In this document: one piece after another, positions 41,009-50,090 of the stretch
Layout of the letters: every line of letters starts with the position of its first letter
Numbering within the stretch: the first letter of the stretch is position 1
Translations under genes and position numbers: made by a program
The notes under the pieces: generated by a model
What the model was told of the DNA's origin: nothing
Seen by the model: the letters and a program-made list of their open reading frames with translations, nothing else
The model's database searches: none
From: Acidimicrobiia bacterium
Lineage (GTDB): Bacteria > Acidobacteriota > Terriglobia > Bryobacterales > Bryobacteraceae
Direction of reading: 5' to 3'
DNA length: 64,000 bases
NCBI GenBank assembly: GCA_016871315.1
Contig: VFZE01000026.1
Span: 1 to 64,000, forward strand

Positions 41009-42616
41009 ATGCTCCTCATTGTAGCCCTGCTGGGCGTTGCCTGCGCCTATGCGCAGGATCTGGCGCTCATCAACGCGAACATCTACACCGCCGACACGGC
41101 CCGCCCGAAGGCGCGAGTGATGGTGGTCAAGGGTGGTAAGATCGCCTCCGTCGGCAACGAGATCCCCGCCGATTTGCCGGCCCCAGTGCGCCGCCTGGAC
41201 GCCAAAGGAGCAACCGTCATTCCCGGCTTCATCGATTCCCATGGCCACATGCGGGGACTGGGCGACAGTCTGAACAATCTCGATCTGCGGGAAGCGAAGT
41301 CGGCCGAAGAGGCGGCGCGGCTGGTGGCGGAAGCGGCGCGGGGCAGGAAGGCAGGGGAGTGGATTCTCGGGCGAGGCTGGGATCAGACGCGGTGGCCCGG
41401 GCAGCAGTTCCCGAGCGCCGATCAGCTGCCCTCGACGCACCCGGTCTACCTTACGCGTGTGGACGGGCACGCCGGCTGGGCCAATCGCAAAGCGCTGGAA
41501 CTGGCCGACATCAATGCCGCCACCGCGGACCCCGGCGGCGGCCGCATCATTCGCGATAGCGCCGGACGGCCGACGGGGGTGTTGATCGATCGTGCGCAGG
41601 GGCTGGTCACGCGCAAGATACCGCCAGCCTCGCGGGAGCAGATCAGGGAACGGCTGGCCCGCGCCGCCCGCGAATGCGCGCGGCTGGGTCTGACGAGCGT
41701 TCACGACGCCGGCACCGGCGCCGAGGAACTGGCCGCATATCGCGAGCTGATCGCCGCCGGCAAGCTGCCAATGCGCGTCTACGCGATGATCCGCGGAGAA
41801 GGGAGCCTTTGGGAGGAATACCTGAAGCGCGGTCCGGAAATCGGCGGACGGCTTACGGTGCGCAGCATCAAGCTGATGGGTGACGGGGCGCTGGGCTCGC
41901 GCGGCGCTGCTCTAAAGGCCGACTACGCCGATGAGGCCGGCAACCGCGGCCTGCTGATTCTCCAGCAATCCGACATCGAGCGCGTCGCCCGCGCCGCCGT
42001 CAGGGCGGGGCTGCAAGTGAACACGCACGCCATCGGCGACCGCGGCAACCGCACGGTGCTTGACGGCTACGCGGCGGCCCTCGGGGGCCCTAACAATCAC
42101 CGGTTCCGCGTTGAGCATGCGCAAGTAGTCTCCCTGGCGGACATGGAGATGTTCAAGAAATACTCGGTCATCGCCTCGATGCAGGCGACTCACGCCACCA
42201 GCGACATGCGGTGGGCGGCCAAGCGCGTCGGCGAGGAACGGGTTCTGGGCGCCTACGCCTGGCAACGCTTTCTGAAACTGGGCGTCGTCGTCGCCAATGG
42301 CTCGGACTTTCCCGTCGAAGATCCCAACCCCTTGTGGGGTTTCTATTCCAGCATTACGCGCCAGGATCACGACGGCTCTCCGCATGGGGGCTGGATGCCG
42401 GATCAGAAAATGAGCCGCGAGGAGGCCCTCCATAGCTGGACGGCGGCCGGCGCCTATGCCGCGTTTGAGGAAAAGAGCAAGGGCACGCTTTCCCCCGGCA
42501 AGCTGGCCGATTTCGTCGTGCTCTCTTCCGACATCATGCAGGTTGCGGCGGCGGAGATCCTCAAGGCGCGCGTCACGATGACCGTGCTCGGCGGCGAGAT
42601 CGTCTACTCTGAATAG
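41009..42616 (+). CDS. exported amidohydrolase of the YtcJ-like (amidohydrolase 3) family
   Basis: The 535-residue product starts MLLIVALLGVACAYAQDL, a signal peptide. The composite metal-dependent hydrolase fold follows: VIPGFIDSHGHMRG gives the first HxH-like metal site, NTHAIGDRGNRTVLDGY and FRVEHAQVV give later histidines, and VANGSDFPVEDPNP gives the aspartate. The C-terminal SPGKLADFVVLSSD segment is typical. It hydrolyses an unknown amide or related bond in the periplasm. The first ATG that allows a signal peptide is 41009; an upstream ATG (40937) lies inside the opposite gene. Confidence 0.92.
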   Translation: MLLIVALLGVACAYAQDLALINANIYTADTARPKARVMVVKGGKIASVGNEIPADLPAPVRRLDAKGATVIPGFIDSHGHMRGLGDSLNNLDLREAKSAEEAARLVAEAARGRKAGEWILGRGWDQTRWPGQQFPSADQLPSTHPVYLTRVDGHAGWANRKALELADINAATADPGGGRIIRDSAGRPTGVLIDRAQGLVTRKIPPASREQIRERLARAARECARLGLTSVHDAGTGAEELAAYRELIAAGKLPMRVYAMIRGEGSLWEEYLKRGPEIGGRLTVRSIKLMGDGALGSRGAALKADYADEAGNRGLLILQQSDIERVARAAVRAGLQVNTHAIGDRGNRTVLDGYAAALGGPNNHRFRVEHAQVVSLADMEMFKKYSVIASMQATHATSDMRWAAKRVGEERVLGAYAWQRFLKLGVVVANGSDFPVEDPNPLWGFYSSITRQDHDGSPHGGWMPDQKMSREEALHSWTAAGAYAAFEEKSKGTLSPGKLADFVVLSSDIMQVAAAEILKARVTMTVLGGEIVYSE

Positions 42617-42618
42617 TA

Positions 42619-43146
42619 GTGATCCTGCTTGCGCTCATCCTTGCGGCCGGCAGCCAGTTGACGCTATTTGACGAGGTGGTGCGGCTGCCGCGCTCCCAAT
42701 GGCGGGCCATCAACGTGACGCTGAAGCAGCGCCCAGCGCGCGTGGAGAGCCGCTTCCAGGTGGTGCGCGGCAACGCCGCACTGCGCGCCGTGCTGATGAG
42801 CCGCGATGATGTGGAACGCTTCCGCCGGGGCGAGGAGTTCCGCATCCTGGCCGCCACCGATGCCGGACGTGAAGGGAAGCTCAGCTATATCGTCAGCCGG
42901 CCGGACGACTACATGGTGCTGCTCGAAAACACTTCGCCGCGGTCGGCGATGGCGCAGTTCCACGTCGGGGTCGAGTTCAATGAGTACACCTCGTTTGAGC
43001 CGCGCACGGTTCCGCCGGAACGCCGGGCCGCGATAATCGGTGTCAGCCTGCTGGTGTTCGCGGTGATCGGGGGGTGGTCCGGCGCCCTGCTGCTGCGGGC
43101 TAGCCGGCGGCAAAGAACTCAGCCGCTGCCGCCGCCGTTTTTCTGA
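42619..43146 (+). CDS. signal-anchored membrane protein of unknown function
   Basis: The 175-residue product starts at GTG 42619, two bases after the amidohydrolase stop, so it is coupled to it. It has an N-terminal hydrophobic segment ([16 protein letters not shown]), a soluble part rich in charged residues ([20 protein letters not shown]), and a C-terminal transmembrane helix ([20 protein letters not shown]) ending in a basic and proline-rich tail. I do not recognise the family. Its last 47 bases overlap the 3' end of the convergent hemL gene. Confidence 0.72.
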   Translation: MILLALILAAGSQLTLFDEVVRLPRSQWRAINVTLKQRPARVESRFQVVRGNAALRAVLMSRDDVERFRRGEEFRILAATDAGREGKLSYIVSRPDDYMVLLENTSPRSAMAQFHVGVEFNEYTSFEPRTVPPERRAAIIGVSLLVFAVIGGWSGALLLRASRRQRTQPLPPPFF

Positions 43147-44365
43147 TGTCCTCTTCGGTGTGGGCGGCCGACAGGAAGGCGGCCTCAAATTGCGATGGCG
43201 CGAGGTAGACGCCCCGCTCCAGCATGTGATGGAAGAAGCGGCCGAAGCGCGCCGTGTCGCTGCGCTTCGCCGTGGTGTAATCGGTCACGGCCGCACCGGT
43301 AAAGAAGAAGGTGAACATGGAGCCCACCCGGTTTAAGGTAATCCCGGCCGGCGCGGAGGCGCATAGCGCCGCGGTCTTTTTCTCCAACTCCGCATAGATC
43401 GCAGGATTCTTCTTCAGTTCGGTCAGCATCGCGATTCCCGCGGCTACGGCCAGCGGATTGCCGCTCAGCGTCCCGGCCTGATACACAGGACCTACAGGCG
43501 CGATGTGCGACATGATGTCCGCGCGTCCGCCATAGGCTCCGATCGGCAGCCCGCCGCCGATCACCTTGCCGATGGTGGTCAGGTCCGGCTTGATGGCGTA
43601 GAGCTGCTGCGCGCCGCCGTGCGCGACGCGGAAGCCGGTCATCACCTCGTCAAAGATCAGCAGCGCGCCGTGCTTCGCCGTCAGCTCGCGCATTGCTTCC
43701 AAATAACCCGGCGCGGGCGGAATGCAGCCCATGTTGCCCGCAACCGGTTCCACGATCACCGCCGCGATGTGGTTGCCGTGTTTTTCAAACGCCTCCTCGA
43801 GCGCCGCCACGGAGTTGAACGGCAGCGCAATGGTGGAATCGGCAAACGCCGCCGGAACGCCCGCGGTGTCGGGAATGCCCAGCGTGGCCACACCCGAGCC
43901 GGCTTTCACCAGAAGCGAATCGACGTGGCCGTGGTAGCAGCCTTCCAACTTGATGGTGAGCGTGCGGCCGGTGAAGCCGCGCGCCAGCCGCAGGGCGCTC
44001 ATCGTCGCCTCGGTACCGGAGTTCACGAGGCGAATCATCTCCATGGAAGGGATGGCTTCGCGGATCATTTCCGCCAGCTGAATCTCGCGCTCGGTGGGCG
44101 CGCCGAAGCTGGTGCCGATCTCGAGCACGGCGCGCAGCGCCTCCATTACGGCCGGATGACGGTGTCCCAGCAGCAGCGGCCCCCACGATCCGACGTAGTC
44201 GATGTAGGAATTGCCGTCGGCGTCGAAGATGTGGGAGCCGTCCCCGCGGACGATAAACGGCGGCGTCCCGCCGACCCCGCGAAACGCGCGCACGGGCGAA
44301 TTGACGCCGCCGGGTATGATCTGCCGCGCCCGTTGGAGCAGCGCCTCGGATTTCTTCAGGTTCAT
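43100..44365 (-). CDS. hemL: glutamate-1-semialdehyde 2,1-aminomutase
   Basis: The 421-residue product is a fold-type I PLP enzyme. It has the HemL start [20 protein letters not shown], then [36 protein letters not shown], the cofactor-binding [11 protein letters not shown], and the Schiff-base lysine near residue 267 in [17 protein letters not shown]. It converts glutamate-1-semialdehyde to 5-aminolevulinate in C5 haem synthesis. The length and all key motifs are normal. The ATG overlaps the upstream stop (ATGA). Its 3' end overlaps the convergent gene by 47 bases. Confidence 0.96.
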   Translation of the reverse strand: MNLKKSEALLQRARQIIPGGVNSPVRAFRGVGGTPPFIVRGDGSHIFDADGNSYIDYVGSWGPLLLGHRHPAVMEALRAVLEIGTSFGAPTEREIQLAEMIREAIPSMEMIRLVNSGTEATMSALRLARGFTGRTLTIKLEGCYHGHVDSLLVKAGSGVATLGIPDTAGVPAAFADSTIALPFNSVAALEEAFEKHGNHIAAVIVEPVAGNMGCIPPAPGYLEAMRELTAKHGALLIFDEVMTGFRVAHGGAQQLYAIKPDLTTIGKVIGGGLPIGAYGGRADIMSHIAPVGPVYQAGTLSGNPLAVAAGIAMLTELKKNPAIYAELEKKTAALCASAPAGITLNRVGSMFTFFFTGAAVTDYTTAKRSDTARFGRFFHHMLERGVYLAPSQFEAAFLSAAHTEEDIRKTAAAAAEFFAAG

Positions 44366-45543
44366 GGTTTGGATGGTTCGGCCAGCATGCGGCGGAAGCA
44401 GAAGCTGAGCAGCACTTCCTGGAGCGTGCCATTCAGGTTCTTCAGGAGCCGGTCGCGGAGGCCTTCGTAATTCTGCGTGCCGGCGAACAGGTCCTGCATC
44501 AGCTCGCGGAAGCGCGGGCTGCGCTGAATGAACTGGACCATGCGGGCGGGCACGGAGCTGAACAGGAAGCTGCCGAGGAAAAGGCGGCGCGCGATCAGAG
44601 AACCCAGATAAAGGTCGCGGGCGAAGTCATGCTCGATCAGCGCCCTGTAGGCCGCCGGTTTCGCCTCCGGCGCATGGCTGGAATCGAGCACGATGCGGCT
44701 GGCCAGATCGCCGGAGCGCAGCGCGTAGTAGAGCCCCTCGCCCGTGATAGGATCCACGAGGCCGCCGGCGTCGCCCACCGCCATCCAGCCCTCGCCGGCG
44801 ATCCGGTTGTTGCGCCAGCTCTTCTTGTCCAGCGCAGGCAGCATGTGCGCGTAGAAGCTGGCGCCCTGCCACGGTATCCCGTGATCGGCCATGTAGCGCT
44901 CCAGGCGCGCCCGCAGCGCCTGCGCCGATTCTCCCTTGCCGCAGATTCCCACGGAGAGGTGGCCGCAGCGCGGGAAGACCCAGATGTAGCCCTCCAGGCC
45001 GGCCAGAAACTGAATATCAATGTGCATCTGCTGGCTCGGCACGTAGTAGCCGAGCGCGTACATGGTGTCGCTGGCCGTCCATTCCGTGCCCACTTCGCGC
45101 AGCGGATTCCGCGCCCCGGTGGCGACGACGCAATAATCGGCATCGATGGTCCCCTGCCTGGTCGACAGAGCCCAGCCTTTTCCCTTGCGGTTAATTCCCG
45201 TGACGCGCACTTTTTCCAGCTGCGCTCCGGCGCATTCAGCGCGCTGAAGCAGCAGATGATTCAGGTCGAAACGCGAATAGATCACCAGCGGATGCGTGAG
45301 GGCCATTTTCACGCGCCCCGCCTTGGGCGCCGCCAGGTACGTCTCGGTGACAAGCTTCTTCGGCGCCTCGTTCTCCATCAGGAACGGATACTGCGTGTAG
45401 GCTTTATAGGTGAGGCCCCCGCCGCATGGCTTTTCCCATGCCAGCTTTTCATCGATCAGGATCGTGTCGAGGCCGCCTTGGGCAAGCCGCTCCGCCGCAA
45501 GCGCGCCCGCCGGACCACCGCCGAGCACCGCGACTTTCTTCAT
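44362..45543 (-). CDS. FAD-dependent oxidoreductase of the geranylgeranyl reductase family
   Basis: The 393-residue product starts with the FAD-binding [18 protein letters not shown] motif and [15 protein letters not shown], typical of geranylgeranyl reductases and related flavoproteins. [12 protein letters not shown] and [20 protein letters not shown] are also conserved. These enzymes reduce isoprenoid double bonds. It could act on tetrapyrrole side chains or quinone or lipid isoprenoids. Coupling to hemL by a four-base overlap suggests a link to haem or another membrane cofactor. The PxxYxWxFP-like motif appears as [17 protein letters not shown]. Confidence 0.92.
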   Translation of the reverse strand: MKKVAVLGGGPAGALAAERLAQGGLDTILIDEKLAWEKPCGGGLTYKAYTQYPFLMENEAPKKLVTETYLAAPKAGRVKMALTHPLVIYSRFDLNHLLLQRAECAGAQLEKVRVTGINRKGKGWALSTRQGTIDADYCVVATGARNPLREVGTEWTASDTMYALGYYVPSQQMHIDIQFLAGLEGYIWVFPRCGHLSVGICGKGESAQALRARLERYMADHGIPWQGASFYAHMLPALDKKSWRNNRIAGEGWMAVGDAGGLVDPITGEGLYYALRSGDLASRIVLDSSHAPEAKPAAYRALIEHDFARDLYLGSLIARRLFLGSFLFSSVPARMVQFIQRSPRFRELMQDLFAGTQNYEGLRDRLLKNLNGTLQEVLLSFCFRRMLAEPSKP

Positions 45544-45944
45544 TTTCCTTTACCGGGCTCTGGTGGATTCACCGGCGGGTGACCTTGCGGCAACTCGCCT
45601 CCCGGGGCCGCGCCGCCGTGCGGATCACTCATCCCGTGCGGGCTACCGCCTGCTTCGGCTTTCGTCTTCACCGCCCACTTGTCAGCCTTGCGCTCCAGCG
45701 TATACTTCATCTGCATTCCGCCGCCTTCGCCGCCCTTGGGCTTGAAGGAGACGGTGGCATCGGCTTCATTCTCCCGGAAGCTCACCGAGGAGACTTCCAC
45801 CTCCATCGCCGACAGATCCAGATCCAGCCCCTTGCGGGCGGAAAGATGATCGATGACGCCCTGGCGGATCGCATCCTTATTATGGACACTGGAAGAGCAG
45901 GCCGCGAGGCCGATCAGGAGGCAGAAAAGAACCCACCGTTGCAC
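45540..45944 (-). CDS. lipoprotein of unknown function, first gene of the hemL operon
   Basis: The 134-residue product has a lipoprotein signal ending in IGLAAC (Cys16). A soluble part follows with NKDAIRQGVIDHLSAR and MQMKYTLERKADKWAVKTKA, then a tail rich in Gly, Pro and His (SDPHGGAAPGGELPQGHPP). It would be anchored in the envelope. The GTG start at 45944 is chosen because TATAAT ends six bases upstream and the longer frame reads through that promoter. It overlaps the next gene by four bases, so it is translated with the flavoprotein. Confidence 0.75.
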   Translation of the reverse strand: MQRWVLFCLLIGLAACSSSVHNKDAIRQGVIDHLSARKGLDLDLSAMEVEVSSVSFRENEADATVSFKPKGGEGGGMQMKYTLERKADKWAVKTKAEAGGSPHGMSDPHGGAAPGGELPQGHPPVNPPEPGKGK

Positions 45945-45950
45945 CCTCCG

Positions 45951-45956
45951 ATTATA
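45951..45956 (-). promoter_or_regulatory. -10 hexamer immediately before the lipoprotein start
   Basis: Perfect TATAAT on the minus strand, ending six bases before the GTG at 45944. CGGAGG fills the gap and could double as a ribosome binding site if transcription starts earlier, but at this spacing the mRNA would be leaderless. Confidence 0.5.
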
Positions 45957-46119
45957 CGCGAACAGGGGCCACGCGGAGTGCAATCGCTTGATTCTCCATG
46001 GTTACGAGGGGCCGGAAACCTGCGACAAACCTGAGACTTACTTCCGCGGCCAGCGCGCCTCTGCCAGGCTGGACTCACCGCCTCCTTTTGCGGGGCGGCC
46101 AATTTGCTAGGAGGAACCA
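45957..46119. other. intergenic gap upstream of a decayed exported-protein gene
   Basis: No gene was seen. Near 46068-46100 CCGCC and GGCGG can pair around a T-rich loop, a possible leader hairpin of the decayed gene that follows. It does not match any riboswitch that I know. Confidence 0.35.
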
Positions 46120-46636
46120 ATGAAAAGGCTTTTGCATTTTATGCCTATCTATCCCGGCTGTTCCTGGTCCAGCCTGCCAGCGCAACCACACCTTCGGTCG
46201 GGTTCAGTTTGATCAAGAGCCCATCGGACAGTCTGGGCGCGATGAACTGTAATTTCCGCGCCACCGGCTACACGCTGCCATAAGGAGGAGGAACACGTCC
46301 GGCACTCCGACAGTGTTGTTAAGAAGGTAAAGCTGGCGTTCCGGCCGCGCAGCGCTCCGCCGTGATCCGCCCGTGGAACCCCATTCCGGAATCGAGCGTT
46401 GGGGCGCTGGCCGACAAGTGGTCACAGCCGCCGCGCCCACCGCCAATGCGGTGAAGATTCAGATCGACACTACGCAGGTTCCAGCCGCCTTTGCCGGACT
46501 CACCGGCGCCGGACTCTATCCGTTCAACATCACCGTCGCGGATCTGCCCGACGGCGACTACCCTGTTACGGCCGAAGTCGCGGGCGTACGCACGGAGAAA
46601 ATGTTGCGCCTTCGGATACAGCGGCAACCGGTCTAG
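46120..46636 (+). pseudogene. decayed exported protein with Solibacter-type C-terminal domain
   Basis: A near-perfect ribosome binding site (AGGAGG at 46109-46114) precedes ATG 46120 and MKRLLHFMPIYP. The frame then stops at 46210. A neighbouring frame carries LFLVQPASATTPSVGFSLIK, then stops at TAA near 46280, as if a signal peptide gene had a frameshift. From about 46415 another frame reads ANAVKIQIDTTQVPAAFAGL, TGAGLYPFNITVADLPDGDY and VAGVRTEKM, the end of the Solibacter C-terminal domain, and stops at 46636. The middle of the gene is missing. Confidence 0.62.
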
Positions 46637-46648
46637 CGGAGGCTGCGG

Positions 46649-46654
46649 TATACT
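46649..46654 (+). promoter_or_regulatory. -10 hexamer of the sulfatase gene
   Basis: TATACT ends 11 bases before the ATG at 46666. The transcript leader would be only a few bases long. Confidence 0.4.
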
Positions 46655-46665
46655 ACCGCTTCCTC

Positions 46666-48042
46666 ATGATGACTCGACCCTCGCGCAGAGAATTGCTGAA
46701 GTCGGCGGCGCTCGGCTTCCCGGCCATACTCAAGGGTCAGGACCGCAAGCCGCCGAACTTCGTCGTCATTTTCCTCGATGATTCCGGCTGGTCCGACTTC
46801 CGCCCGTTCGGCCGGCCGCCGTACCCCACGCCGAATGTCGAACGCCTGGCGCGGCAGGGCTGCTGCTTCCACAACTTCTACGTCACGCAGGCCGTCTGCT
46901 CGGCATCGCGCTCGTCGCTGCTCAGCGGCTGCTACCCGGGCCGCACGAAGGTGTTCGGCGCGCACGGGCCCAACGGGCGCGGGCTGGATCCCCAGTTCGC
47001 CACGATCGGCGAAGTACTGAAAAAGCGCGGCTACTCGACCGCCGTCTTCGGCAAATGGCACATCGGCGATCAGCCCGAGACGCGCCCGCCCGCGCGCGGC
47101 TTCGATGAATCGTGCGGCCTGATGTATTCCAACGACATGTGGGAGTTCCATCCGGAGAATCCCGAGCGCTGGAGCAAGTTCCCGCTTCAGTTCTGGAAGA
47201 ACGGCAAGGTCACCATTGACCGCGTCACCAAGGAACATCAGCCGATGCTCACCACCTGGTACACGGAGCATGCCGCCGATTTCATCTCGCGCAACAAGCG
47301 CAATCCGTTTTTGCTCTACGTTCCCCACTCCATGCCGCACGTGCCGCTGTTTGCCAGCAAGAAATTCCTCGGCAAGTCCGGCAAGGGCCTCTACGGGGAC
47401 GTGATGATGGAGATCGACTGGAGCGTCGGGCAGATCATGAAGACGCTCGCTTCGGCCGGGGTTGAAGATAACACCTTCGTCATGATGACCTCCGACAACG
47501 GCCCGTGGATCTCCTACGGCAATCACGCCGGGAAGACGCCGTTCCGCGAGGCCAAGGGCACGGGCTTTGACGGCGGCACGCGGAGCGCGTGCATCGTCCG
47601 CTACCCCGGGCGCATCCGCCCCGGCATTATCTCCAAGCGCACCTGGTGCACCGTCGATGTCCTGCCCACGCTTGCCGAGCTCGCCGGCGCCGCGTTGCCC
47701 TCAAACCCGATTGACGGAGGCAACGTCTGGGGCTGGATCCGCGGTGAGGAACGCGCCACCAATCCCAGCCGCTACTATCCTTTTTCCACCGGCTCCACGT
47801 TCGAAGGCATGATCAGCTCCGACGGCCGCTGGAAGCTTCACCTGCCGCACGAATACCGGACGCTGGTTGCGGCGGCCAACGACGGCGCCGCCGGCAAATA
47901 CCGCCAGGAAAAAATCGAACTGTCGCTGTTCGACATGGAGAACGACCCCAACGAGATCAATAACGTGATCGACCGCTACCCCGATGTCGCCGCCCGCATG
48001 AAAACCTGGGCAGAGCAGCACAGGCGCGAGTTTTATTCCTGA
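46666..48042 (+). CDS. sulfatase (arylsulfatase A-like), exported
   Basis: The 458-residue product starts MMTRPSRRELLKSAALGF, a twin-arginine-like leader. The sulfatase fold follows: FVVIFLDDSGWSDFRPFG supplies the first metal aspartates, VCSASRSSLLSG carries Cys78 in a C-x-A-x-R formylglycine motif, FGKWHIGD is conserved, and MMTSDNGPW holds later metal ligands. It would remove sulfate groups from sulfated polysaccharides or aryl sulfates outside the cytoplasm and needs a formylglycine-generating enzyme, none of which is in the window. ATG at 46666 or 46669. Confidence 0.94.
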   Translation: MMTRPSRRELLKSAALGFPAILKGQDRKPPNFVVIFLDDSGWSDFRPFGRPPYPTPNVERLARQGCCFHNFYVTQAVCSASRSSLLSGCYPGRTKVFGAHGPNGRGLDPQFATIGEVLKKRGYSTAVFGKWHIGDQPETRPPARGFDESCGLMYSNDMWEFHPENPERWSKFPLQFWKNGKVTIDRVTKEHQPMLTTWYTEHAADFISRNKRNPFLLYVPHSMPHVPLFASKKFLGKSGKGLYGDVMMEIDWSVGQIMKTLASAGVEDNTFVMMTSDNGPWISYGNHAGKTPFREAKGTGFDGGTRSACIVRYPGRIRPGIISKRTWCTVDVLPTLAELAGAALPSNPIDGGNVWGWIRGEERATNPSRYYPFSTGSTFEGMISSDGRWKLHLPHEYRTLVAAANDGAAGKYRQEKIELSLFDMENDPNEINNVIDRYPDVAARMKTWAEQHRREFYS

Positions 48043-48054
48043 GGCAACCGGCCC

Positions 48055-48687
48055 TCACAGGTCGCGCAGGAACGGATTCCGCTCCTTCTCGCGCCCCATG
48101 GTCGTTTCCGGACCGTGGCCCGGAATCACCACCGTCTCCTCCGGCAGCGGATACAGTTTGTCCTTGATCGAAGAGAACAGCTGGCGTGTATTGCCGCCAG
48201 GCAGATCCGTGCGTCCCACGCTGTCGCGGAACAGCGTGTCGCCGGCGATCAGCTTCTTCTCGGTGGGAATCCACAAGCAGAGGCTGCCCTGGGTGTGGCC
48301 CGGCGTATGCAGGACGTGAAAATCGCAGCCGGCCAGTTTCAGCGAGTCGCCGTCCCGCGCCTCGGTGTCGATCGAGGTCCGCTCGGGCGTTTCCATGCGC
48401 AGCCAGCCGGCCTGCATGTCCAGGTGATCGTAGAGCAGCTGATCGTCGCGGTTCATGTGCACGGGAGCGCCGGTCGCTTTCTTGAGCTTGGCCGCTCCGC
48501 CGATGTGGTCGATATGCGCGTGCGTGATCACGATGGCCGTCACCTTCAACGCGTGGCGATCGAGAATCGCCTGGATTGCGGCGATGTCATCGCCCGGGTC
48601 AATGACGATCGCCTCGCGCGTGGTCTCATCGCCGAATATGGAGCAGTTGCATTGGAGAGCGCCAACGGGAAGGATCTCGTGAATCAC
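48055..48687 (-). CDS. metallo-beta-lactamase-fold hydrolase (glyoxalase II-like)
   Basis: The 210-residue product has the beta-lactamase-fold metal motif THAHIDHIGG, a later histidine in HVLHTPGHTQGSLCLW, the aspartate in LIAGDTLFRDSVGR and the final histidine in VIPGHGPETTMG. The sequence fits YcbL-like short glyoxalase II or persulfide dioxygenase-like hydrolases. It probably cleaves a thioester such as S-lactoylglutathione or an analogue. The GTG at 48687 has TATACT seven bases upstream. It diverges from the CopD-like gene. Confidence 0.93.
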   Translation of the reverse strand: MIHEILPVGALQCNCSIFGDETTREAIVIDPGDDIAAIQAILDRHALKVTAIVITHAHIDHIGGAAKLKKATGAPVHMNRDDQLLYDHLDMQAGWLRMETPERTSIDTEARDGDSLKLAGCDFHVLHTPGHTQGSLCLWIPTEKKLIAGDTLFRDSVGRTDLPGGNTRQLFSSIKDKLYPLPEETVVIPGHGPETTMGREKERNPFLRDL

Positions 48688-48694
48688 AACTGGT

Positions 48695-48700
48695 AGTATA
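48695..48700 (-). promoter_or_regulatory. -10 hexamer immediately before the hydrolase start
   Basis: TATACT on the minus strand, ending seven bases before the GTG at 48687. No ribosome binding site lies between. Confidence 0.45.
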
Positions 48701-48712
48701 GCGGCCTCACGT

Positions 48713-48718
48713 TATACT
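48713..48718 (+). promoter_or_regulatory. -10 hexamer immediately before the CopD-like gene
   Basis: TATACT ends eight bases before the ATG at 48727. With the matching element on the other strand at 48695-48700 it makes a compact divergent promoter pair. Confidence 0.45.
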
Positions 48719-48726
48719 CAGATGGA

Positions 48727-49149
48727 ATGAACGACGCTCTGCTGATTCTCATGCGCTGGCTCCATATCAGCTCCGTGGTTGTGCTGATCGGCGGGGTTAT
48801 TTACGGCCGACTGGTACTGGCTCCGGCGCTGGCTCCGCTGGCCGATCAGGCGCGCAAGGAAACCTGGGATCGCATCGCCGCGGCGTTCCGCGGATGGATC
48901 ATGGCCGCCGTGGCCGGGCTGCTTGCCTCCGGTCTGTATAACCTGCTTCAGAAGACGAATCCGCCGGCCGGATATCACATGGTTTTCGGCATCAAGATGC
49001 TGCTCGCGCTGCACGTGTTCGCCGTCGGCTTCCTGCTCGGCAAGCCGGGCGTGGAGGAGGCCAAGCGCACACGTTGGATGACCGGCATCCTGTTCTCCGG
49101 ACTGGCGGTAATCGCCATCTCCGCCTACTTGAGGTGGATGAGCCGATGA
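48727..49149 (+). CDS. CopD-like four-helix membrane protein
   Basis: The 140-residue product has about four transmembrane helices: ILMRWLHISSVVVLIGGVIY, FRGWIMAAVAGLLASGLYN, MVFGIKMLLALHVFAVGFLL and a last one near LFSGLAVIAISAYLRW. The RWLH in the first helix and KMLLALH in the third resemble CopD-domain proteins, for which copper or haem ligands have been proposed. The stop overlaps the next start (ATGA), so it is coupled to the YgfZ-like gene. Confidence 0.82.
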   Translation: MNDALLILMRWLHISSVVVLIGGVIYGRLVLAPALAPLADQARKETWDRIAAAFRGWIMAAVAGLLASGLYNLLQKTNPPAGYHMVFGIKMLLALHVFAVGFLLGKPGVEEAKRTRWMTGILFSGLAVIAISAYLRWMSR

Positions 49150-50090
49150 TCCGCAACGGCTACCAGGCGTTACGTGAAGGTGTGGCCATTGTCGATTTGA
49201 CCGGCCGCGGACTCATCCGCGCCACCGGACAGGACCGCGCGCGCTACCTCCACGCCATGTCCACCAACCATGTCCTGGAGATGACGCCCGGCGAGCTTCG
49301 CTACCTGTTTTTTCTCACCGCCCAAGGCCGCATCCTCGCTGACGCCAACCTGCTGTGCGGGGAGGATTCCTTCTTGATCGGCACGGAGCCGCATACGCGC
49401 CAGCTTGTGGTTGATCATCTGAACAAGTTCATCATCGGCGATGACGTAATCCTGACCGATGAAACGTCACAGTGGGTGATTTTCGGCATCGAAGGACCCA
49501 CCTCCGCCCACTTGCTGGACACGCTGGGAATTGAAAACGCACCCGCGCCGGGAAACTGGATGCCCTGGAAAAGAGGCTTCATCGCCGGCGCCTCCTCGAC
49601 CGGCGCCCCGGCCTGCCGCATGATTGTCCCGCTCGGCGAAAAACAGTCCACTTTCGACTGGCTCACCGGAATCGGCGCATTTCCTGCCACCGCCGAGGAG
49701 GCGCGCATCGTGCGGCTCGAAAATGCCCGCCCGCGGTATGGCGAAGATATCGACGATCGCACCCTGGTCCAGGAGACGCGCCTGATGCACGCGGTCCACT
49801 TCACCAAGGGATGCTACCTCGGCCAGGAAATTGTCGAACGGGTGCGCTCCCGCGGCCAGGTCAATCGCATGCTCGCGCAGCTGGTGCTGGAAACCGATAC
49901 GCCGCCCCCGGCCCAAACTCCCCTCACGCACAGCGGCGCCGCCGCCGGACACATCACCTCAGCCGCATGGAGCCCGGCTTTGGGTAAAGTGGTCGCGCTA
50001 GGGTACGTGACCGCCGCCGCGCTGGCCTCGAAAGCCCCGCTCGATGCGGGCGGCATCGCCGCCACGGTCACCGATCGCGCCCCTGCTTAG
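49146..50090 (+). CDS. ygfZ: YgfZ/GcvT-like folate-binding protein
   Basis: The 314-residue product has the aminomethyltransferase-like fold and the YgfZ signature K-G-C-Y-x-G-Q-E (FTKGCYLGQEIVERVRSRG). YgfZ proteins bind a tetrahydrofolate derivative and help assemble or repair certain Fe-S enzymes. The start MIRNGYQALREGVAIVDLTG is normal and overlaps the CopD-like stop. A glycine-cleavage T-protein is a less likely alternative because the KGCYxGQE motif is diagnostic. Confidence 0.9.
   Translation: MIRNGYQALREGVAIVDLTGRGLIRATGQDRARYLHAMSTNHVLEMTPGELRYLFFLTAQGRILADANLLCGEDSFLIGTEPHTRQLVVDHLNKFIIGDDVILTDETSQWVIFGIEGPTSAHLLDTLGIENAPAPGNWMPWKRGFIAGASSTGAPACRMIVPLGEKQSTFDWLTGIGAFPATAEEARIVRLENARPRYGEDIDDRTLVQETRLMHAVHFTKGCYLGQEIVERVRSRGQVNRMLAQLVLETDTPPPAQTPLTHSGAAAGHITSAAWSPALGKVVALGYVTAAALASKAPLDAGGIAATVTDRAPA

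Noticed and set aside
45990-46120. Possible riboswitch in the gap upstream of the decayed exported-protein gene
   Set aside because: The hairpins do not show the conserved cores of the GEMM, SAM or cobalamin classes, so no riboswitch was called.
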